A program made the position numbers and the translations under genes. Shown here piece by piece: positions 59,588 to 64,000 of a DNA stretch of 64,000 nucleotides (position 1 is its first letter; each line of letters starts with the position of its first letter). Under the pieces are notes generated by a model that was given only the letters and a program-made list of their open reading frames with translations, searched no databases and was not told the origin of the DNA. Source of the stretch: Pontiellaceae bacterium B1224 (lineage in GTDB: Bacteria > Verrucomicrobiota > Kiritimatiellia > Kiritimatiellales > Pontiellaceae); NCBI GenBank assembly GCA_029432815.1, contig JAROBA010000020.1:40248-104247 (forward strand). Direction: 5' to 3'.

Positions 59588-60097
59588 ATGCTGACGATTT
59601 ATGACTATGTGGTGATTGGGTTCTTCTTCCTATTCATGCTTTCGCTGGGACCGATCTTTAAGCATTTCAGTAAAAACGACAGCGACTTTTTCCGCGGCGG
59701 CGCACAGATGCTCTGGTGGATGGTCGGCGGTTCGGCGTTCATGACGCAGTTCAGCGCGTGGACCTTTACCGGTGCGGCAAGCAAGGCCTATCAGGGCGGC
59801 ACGCTGGTGGCACTGATCTTTTTTGCCAATGCGGTCGGCTTCTTTATTAACTTCATCTGGTTCGCGCCTCGTTTCCGCCGTATGCGGATTGTTTCGCCGA
59901 TCGAGTCGGTGCTCGAGCGCTTCGGTCCGGTCAATGAACAGGTGTTTACATAGCTGCAGATTCCCATGAGTCTGGTGTATGCATCAATCTGGCTGAACGG
60001 ATTGGCAGTATTCGCGTCGGCGGTATTCGGGTTTCCGATGGAACCGACGATCTGGGTGGTCGGAATTGTGGTGATTGTGCTCTCCGTGGCCGGCTGA
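59588..60097 (+). pseudogene. Truncated sodium:solute symporter (SSS family)
   Basis: The first 121 codons encode a normal SSS N-terminus (YDYVVIGFFFLFMLSLG; QMLWWMVGGSAFMTQFSAWTFTGAASKAYQGG). A TAG at 59951 interrupts, but the same frame continues in family style (LQIPMSLVYASIWLNG; VVGIVVIVLSVAG) to 60094, where similarity stops abruptly. TGG in place of TAG would restore a Trp. The remaining two thirds of the gene is missing. The break coincides with the broken end of an inverted dehydrogenase gene. Confidence 0.85.
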
Positions 60098-60877
60098 CCC
60101 GGATCAGGGCCTCTTCGTCGACCACCATGCCTCGGCCTACGTTCACAAAGACCGCCTGCTCGGGAAGGAGGATCAGCAATTCTTCGCCGACGAGGTGATA
60201 ATTATCCGGTTTGCCCGGGGCCAGTTCCACCAGAACATCGGAGGTAGAAAAGAGCTCTTCGAGGGTTTCGGCCCGGTGAACGCCCAGTTCTTTGTACATT
60301 GCGTCCGGGACGCTGGGCGAGTAGGCCGAAATCTCGACATTGAACGGCTCTAGAAGTTTAACCAGATCGCGCCCGATGGCACCCAGACCGTGCAGGCCGA
60401 CCCGGCGGTGGAACAGGCTGAGGGTGTCGGGATGTCTTCCGACCTTCCACTCTCCCCGGGTGTGTATGGCCAGCTGCCAGTTACTGACCCGCCGCAGGGT
60501 GGCGAGAATCATCAGCAGGGCGCACTCGGCAACGGTGTTGCTTACAATGGCACCCCAGTTGGTAACGATCAGACCGTTTTTGATTAAATCGCGCGGGATC
60601 AGGGTGCGGATCGAGCCGCAGAGATAGTTGACATATTTCAGGTGAGACGTTGCTTCGGCGGGAAAGGTCGGGGTTTCCCAGGCGCAAATCACGATTTTGG
60701 CCGATGCTGAGCGAGAAGCTCCTTCCACTCCGGGTCGGAGACGGGGGCTTCAATATGGACGGCGTTGGGAAGGAGCGCTACCAGTTGCTGATTGAGCGGT
60801 TCGGGAAGAAATTCCATTTTCTCCTGTGCCGTCATGATAATGAGAGTTGCAGGCGTGGTGCTTGAGTTTAAATTCAT
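60098..60877 (-). pseudogene. Frameshifted and C-terminally truncated D-2-hydroxyacid dehydrogenase
   Basis: N-terminal part from ATG 60877 (EFLPEPLNQQLVALLPNAVH ... LLAQHRPK), then a shift at about 60,690 in a run of four A. Adding one A joins HRPK to IVICAWETPTFPAEA. The NAD-binding motif VGLHGLGAIGRDLVKLL and NVGRGMVVDEEALIRV follow, and the family match ends at 60,098-60,101, exactly where the symporter ends. The catalytic Glu and His region is missing. The homopolymer shift could be a sequencing error; the truncation is not. Confidence 0.8.
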
Positions 60878-60935
60878 AATTATTATAGGGCGTTGTTCCG
60901 GTTTTTTCAATTGAAAACTGCTGAAAATTTGTGGT

Positions 60936-60952
60936 ATACCGTGTTTCGGTAT
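60936..60952. promoter_or_regulatory. Inverted repeat ATACCG-TGTTT-CGGTAT upstream of lacI-type gene
   Basis: Perfect 6-bp arms, 38 bases before the start codon of the LacI-family gene and 58 bases before the dehydrogenase remnant start on the other strand. The divergent arrangement fits a LacI-type operator controlling both; the arms resemble those of the palindrome at 20,392 by chance or convergence. Confidence 0.5.
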
Positions 60953-60990
60953 TCATAAATATTTTTAAAAAGGTGTCATTAAGGATTTAA

Positions 60991-62040
60991 ATGAAAAACC
61001 GTATTTCCCAAAGTCAGATTGCTAAGGAGCTGGGCGTTTCTCAGTCGCTGGTCTCGCTGGTGCTGAATGGTCGCCGCGATAATGTCTCGGACGATTCTTA
61101 TAATCGAATCTGGTCGCTGGCCGATGAAAAAGGCTATGTGCCGCGCGGAATGCAGCCGAATCATGCGCCTGGTGTTCGCAGCAGTTATGTGGGGGTGGTT
61201 CTGAGACCGGAACTTAAACTCGCCAACTTGAGCAATACCTTCAGCCATGTGCATCAGGGATTGTTCACCGTGTTGCAGCAATCGCACATCAGCACAACCT
61301 TTCTGGGCGGCGAAGGCGATCTGGATGAAAAAATGCTCTATGAGCTGCTCCGGCGGCGTGATCCGTTGCTGGGGATCGTGGTCTATGGCGAGGTTAAGGA
61401 GGCTTTCCTGCGGGCGCTTGGAGAGCTTGGTGTGGAAGTGCTTACGGTATATGCCAATGCGCCGGGGCTTTGCCATTCGGTGCTGCCGAACGAGAAACAG
61501 GCCCTTGAACAGCTGGTGGATCATCTGGTTAAGCTGGGTCATACCCGGTTTGCATTTCTGGGCGGTAATATGAATCTTGGATGCAATCATGCCCGTTTGG
61601 CCGCGCTCCGGGAATCGTTGGCGACAAGAAATCTCCAGTTGGATGAGCGCAATGTCATGAATGTGGCGAAGGGAGATCGGCAGGAAGGATTTGATTGTGC
61701 AGAGGAGCTGGTGGCCCGAACTGCTGGGTCCGAAGCGCCCACCGCTTGGGTTTGCTATAATGGGCTGATGGCCAGAGGAGCCTTGCAGTTTGCTATGTTG
61801 CAGGGTATTCGAATTCCTCAGGATATCAGTCTGGTGGCGATTGACCGAACGCGGGTCTGCAACGAAATCCATCCTTTCATGACCAGTGCCGGAAGCGATC
61901 CACAGGTGATTGGCGAAGAGGCGGCGAAATTGCTCTGCAGGGCGAGTGACGGGGCCCGCCATGGCGAAAAAATTTATACCGATCTGGTGGTCCCGTCCTC
62001 CTTCGATGCGGGCGAGACCAGTGGAGACTGTCCGAAGTAG
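60991..62040 (+). CDS. LacI-family transcription regulator
   Basis: 349 residues. N-terminal helix-turn-helix and hinge (SQIAKELGVSQSLVSLVLNGRRDNVSDDSYNRI) followed by a periplasmic-binding-like sugar-sensor domain (GIVVYGEVKEAFL; HTRFAFLGGNMNLGCNHARLAALRESL; APTAWVCYNGLMARGALQF). Divergent from the decayed dehydrogenase and near manA and the broken symporter, so it probably once controlled a sugar-use locus. AAGGA precedes the ATG. Confidence 0.9.
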   Translation: MKNRISQSQIAKELGVSQSLVSLVLNGRRDNVSDDSYNRIWSLADEKGYVPRGMQPNHAPGVRSSYVGVVLRPELKLANLSNTFSHVHQGLFTVLQQSHISTTFLGGEGDLDEKMLYELLRRRDPLLGIVVYGEVKEAFLRALGELGVEVLTVYANAPGLCHSVLPNEKQALEQLVDHLVKLGHTRFAFLGGNMNLGCNHARLAALRESLATRNLQLDERNVMNVAKGDRQEGFDCAEELVARTAGSEAPTAWVCYNGLMARGALQFAMLQGIRIPQDISLVAIDRTRVCNEIHPFMTSAGSDPQVIGEEAAKLLCRASDGARHGEKIYTDLVVPSSFDAGETSGDCPK

Positions 62041-62051
62041 CGCTGGAGCCT

Positions 62052-62252
62052 GTGCGGGGCTACCTGATCATCGTCACGGACAAACGCGGGGAAATCGTCA
62101 CCTACAAGGCCTCAAATGAGTTTTTGTATGAAAACCGCGAAAACCTGAGAAAACTGATTCCCAATACACATTTCAATAAGGAATGTGTGCGGGTCATTCC
62201 GGCCCGGCCGACTGAAGACAACCGCGGCCCGGGCGCCATTGATGGCCGCTAG
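62052..62252 (+). CDS. Small hypothetical protein
   Basis: 66 residues from GTG 62052 (MRGYLIIVTDKRGEIVTYK ... FNKECVRVIPARPTEDNRGP). Codon use resembles neighbouring genes, and the frame has a reasonable alpha/beta pattern. GGAG lies only three bases upstream, so the start is uncertain. No family recognised. Confidence 0.45.
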   Translation: MRGYLIIVTDKRGEIVTYKASNEFLYENRENLRKLIPNTHFNKECVRVIPARPTEDNRGPGAIDGR

Positions 62253-62354
62253 GTTCAGCGCCGCATCCGAATTCTTCAGCAGGCACCGTTTTTTCTGGGC
62301 CCGACCGGTTGAAAAGGGTTTACTCTTTCGAGATATGTCAAAGAAAGGGTGCGC

Positions 62355-63890
62355 ATGCTTTCACAGGTTAATTCAGGGGCCGTGGTTGGGATCGAAGCCT
62401 ATCCGGTTGAGATCGAGGTCAACGCCGGGCACGGCGAGCCGAAGGTGGTAATCGTCGGGCTTCCCGACGCCGCCGTCAAAGAAAGTTCCGACCGCGTCTG
62501 GACCGCGCTGATCAATTCCGGTTTCCGCCCGCCCATGGGCCGCACCACCATCAACCTCGCCCCGGCCGATATGAAAAAAGAGGGCCCGAGTTTTGATCTG
62601 CCCATTGCCATCGGCATCATTGCTGCACTCGATGATATGTCGTCCGAGCTGCTTCCAAGGATTGGAATCGTTGGCGAGCTGGCGCTCAGCGGAGCCGTCC
62701 GGAAAGTCCGCGGCATTCTGCCCATCACACTCATGGCCCGAGCCGCCGGGCTGAAAGCCATCATGGTTCCGGCCGAGAATGCCGAAGAAGCGGCGGTGGT
62801 CGATGGCATTAAAGTGTTCCCGGTTAAAAATCTGCGCGAAGCCGCCGATTTCCTGAACCAGGACCTGAAGCTCGCGCCGTATGAATTGGACATCAAATCC
62901 GTCTTCGAAGCCAACAGTCTCTATGAAGACGACTTCGCCGATGTGAAAGGGCAGGAGTTTGCCAAGCGCGCTATTGAAGTCGGAATTTGCGGCGGACATA
63001 ATTTACTTTTGCTCGGCCCTCCAGGGACGGGGAAAAGTATGCTGGCCAAACGCATCCCGTCCATTCTCCCGAATATGACGCTGGACGAAGCGCTGGAGAC
63101 GACGAAGATTCATTCCATTTGCGGATCATTAAAATCGCATCAGGCGCTGGTCGCCACACGCCCGTTTCACTCGCCGCATCACACCATTTCCGACGCCGGT
63201 CTGCTCGGCGGCGGAACCAACCCCATGCCCGGCGCCGTCAGCCTCGCGCATAACGGCGTTCTCTTTCTCGATGAGCTACCCGAATTTCAGCGCAGTGTGC
63301 TCGAAGTGATGCGGCAACCGCTGGAAGACGGCGAAGTCACGATTGCCCGCGCCGCCGCCAGCGTTACCTATCCCTGCCGATTCATGCTCGTGGCCGCCAT
63401 GAACCCGTGCCCCTGCGGCTATCAGACCGATCCCAAACGCGAGTGCCGCTGCTCGCCCACGCAGATTGCGCGCTATCGCTCCAAAATTTCCGGCCCGCTA
63501 CTCGACCGCATCGATATTCATGTGGAAGTCCCGGCCATTGACTACGAACAGCTGACCAAACTCGAAAAAGGCGAGCCCTCTTCCAAGGTTCGGAAACGCG
63601 TCGTCCGCGCCCGCGAAATTCAGCAGGAGCGCTATAAAGATCAACCCGGCACCCACTGCAACGCCAACATGCGCAGCAAAAAACTGCATCAGATCTGCCG
63701 TATGGAACCCGACGCCGAGCAGATTTTAAAAGCGGCGATGAGCGATCTCAACTTCAGCGCCCGCGCCTACGATCGGATTCTCAAAGTATCCCGCACCATC
63801 GCCGACCTCGCCGAATCAGAAATCATTCAGTCGCACCACATTTCCGAAGCCATCCAATACCGCACGCTCGATCGGCAGCTGTGGGTTTAA
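62355..63890 (+). CDS. comM: ComM/YifB, Mg-chelatase-like AAA+ ATPase
   Basis: 511 residues from ATG 62355; a GTG at 62349 is an alternative. N-terminal Lon-protease-like domain ([34 protein letters not shown]), AAA+ domain with Walker [14 protein letters not shown] and Walker [11 protein letters not shown], then a C-terminal Mg-chelatase domain ([30 protein letters not shown]). In transformable bacteria ComM is a branch-migration helicase for integrating incoming DNA; elsewhere its role is less clear. Confidence 0.94.
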   Translation: MLSQVNSGAVVGIEAYPVEIEVNAGHGEPKVVIVGLPDAAVKESSDRVWTALINSGFRPPMGRTTINLAPADMKKEGPSFDLPIAIGIIAALDDMSSELLPRIGIVGELALSGAVRKVRGILPITLMARAAGLKAIMVPAENAEEAAVVDGIKVFPVKNLREAADFLNQDLKLAPYELDIKSVFEANSLYEDDFADVKGQEFAKRAIEVGICGGHNLLLLGPPGTGKSMLAKRIPSILPNMTLDEALETTKIHSICGSLKSHQALVATRPFHSPHHTISDAGLLGGGTNPMPGAVSLAHNGVLFLDELPEFQRSVLEVMRQPLEDGEVTIARAAASVTYPCRFMLVAAMNPCPCGYQTDPKRECRCSPTQIARYRSKISGPLLDRIDIHVEVPAIDYEQLTKLEKGEPSSKVRKRVVRAREIQQERYKDQPGTHCNANMRSKKLHQICRMEPDAEQILKAAMSDLNFSARAYDRILKVSRTIADLAESEIIQSHHISEAIQYRTLDRQLWV

Positions 63891-63937
63891 TATGCATAAC
63901 GAAAAAATAGATGCTATGTGGGGGTTTACATCGGCCT

Positions 63938-63970
63938 TATAATCCTTTGATACACAACTAACAAAGGAGG
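63938..63970 (+). promoter_or_regulatory. -10-like box and strong ribosome-binding site of the next gene
   Basis: TATAAT at 63938-63943 without a clear -35 partner, and AAAGGAGG at 63963-63970, five bases before ATG 63976. Confidence 0.5.
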
Positions 63971-63975
63971 CATGA

Positions 63976-64000
63976 ATGACGACTACCCCGCATAGCGAAG
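63976..64000 (+). CDS. Start of a gene cut by the window end
   Basis: ATG 63976 begins MTTTPHSE and runs off the window. The competing ATG at 63972 reaches a stop after seven codons. Identity unknown. Confidence 0.5.

Overview
The window looks like chromosomal DNA of a Gram-negative bacterium with moderately high GC (roughly 55-57% by eye). RND and TolC-type proteins, a Met-rich outer-membrane barrel and a lipoprotein point to an outer membrane. Several domain fusions, abundant REP-like intergenic repeats and a very frequent short palindrome (TTCCA-N5-TGGAA, 18 exact copies) suggest the PVC group, perhaps a Kiritimatiellales/Pontiella-like organism. That placement is inference from general character; no rRNA or tRNA gene was seen to test it.

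Layout. 0-9 kb: rhodanese, TauE/SafE permease, periplasmic adaptor, a giant RND pump fused to its own outer-membrane channel, a ProC-like reductase, a membrane-anchored thioredoxin and CcdA. 9-26.4 kb: a very large arsenic island. It holds a NifX-like protein, a MerT-like protein, an ArsP-type permease with a divergent ArsR, then arsR-acr3-arsD(fusion)-ccdA-arsA, a duplicated arsR in front of GAPDH-arsJ, a repeat-rich gap, and an arsR-arsC fusion followed by pstSCAB and a phoU-arsC fusion. The three modules would cover arsenite efflux (Acr3/ArsD/ArsA), arsenate efflux as 1-arseno-3-phosphoglycerate (GAPDH/ArsJ), and arsenate reduction coupled to high-affinity phosphate uptake (ArsRC/Pst/PhoU-ArsC). 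26.4-32.1 kb: a manganese/zinc-type ABC operon with a DtxR/MntR regulator, bracketed by two decayed arsA fragments. 32-36.7 kb: Met-rich outer-membrane protein, AraC regulator, methyltransferase, an FNR-type promoter driving a polyferredoxin, and PdxH.

36.7-43.7 kb: a low-GC orphan, a VOC-methyltransferase fusion, and a compact leftward nitric-oxide defence cluster (qNor, NsrR, ferredoxin, RIC di-iron repair protein, DUF488, racemase-family protein). 43.9-51 kb: tetR-adaptor-RND efflux operon with paired operators, then a D-2-hydroxyacid dehydrogenase co-transcribed with its own TetR. 51-64 kb: DUF423, a secreted serpin flanked by REP-like repeats, a lipoprotein, Lon, a large secreted protein, mannose-6-phosphate isomerase, two genes truncated tail to tail (Na+/solute symporter and hydroxyacid dehydrogenase), a LacI regulator, ComM and the start of one more gene.

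The most unusual elements are the RND-outer-membrane-channel polyprotein with an internal signal peptide, the PhoU-ArsC fusion inside an arsenic-linked pst operon, the ArsD fusion paired with CcdA, the highly iterated TTCCA-N5-TGGAA palindrome, and a family of GTAG/GGAG-headed hairpin repeats whose stems vary but keep TCCC/GGGA loops.
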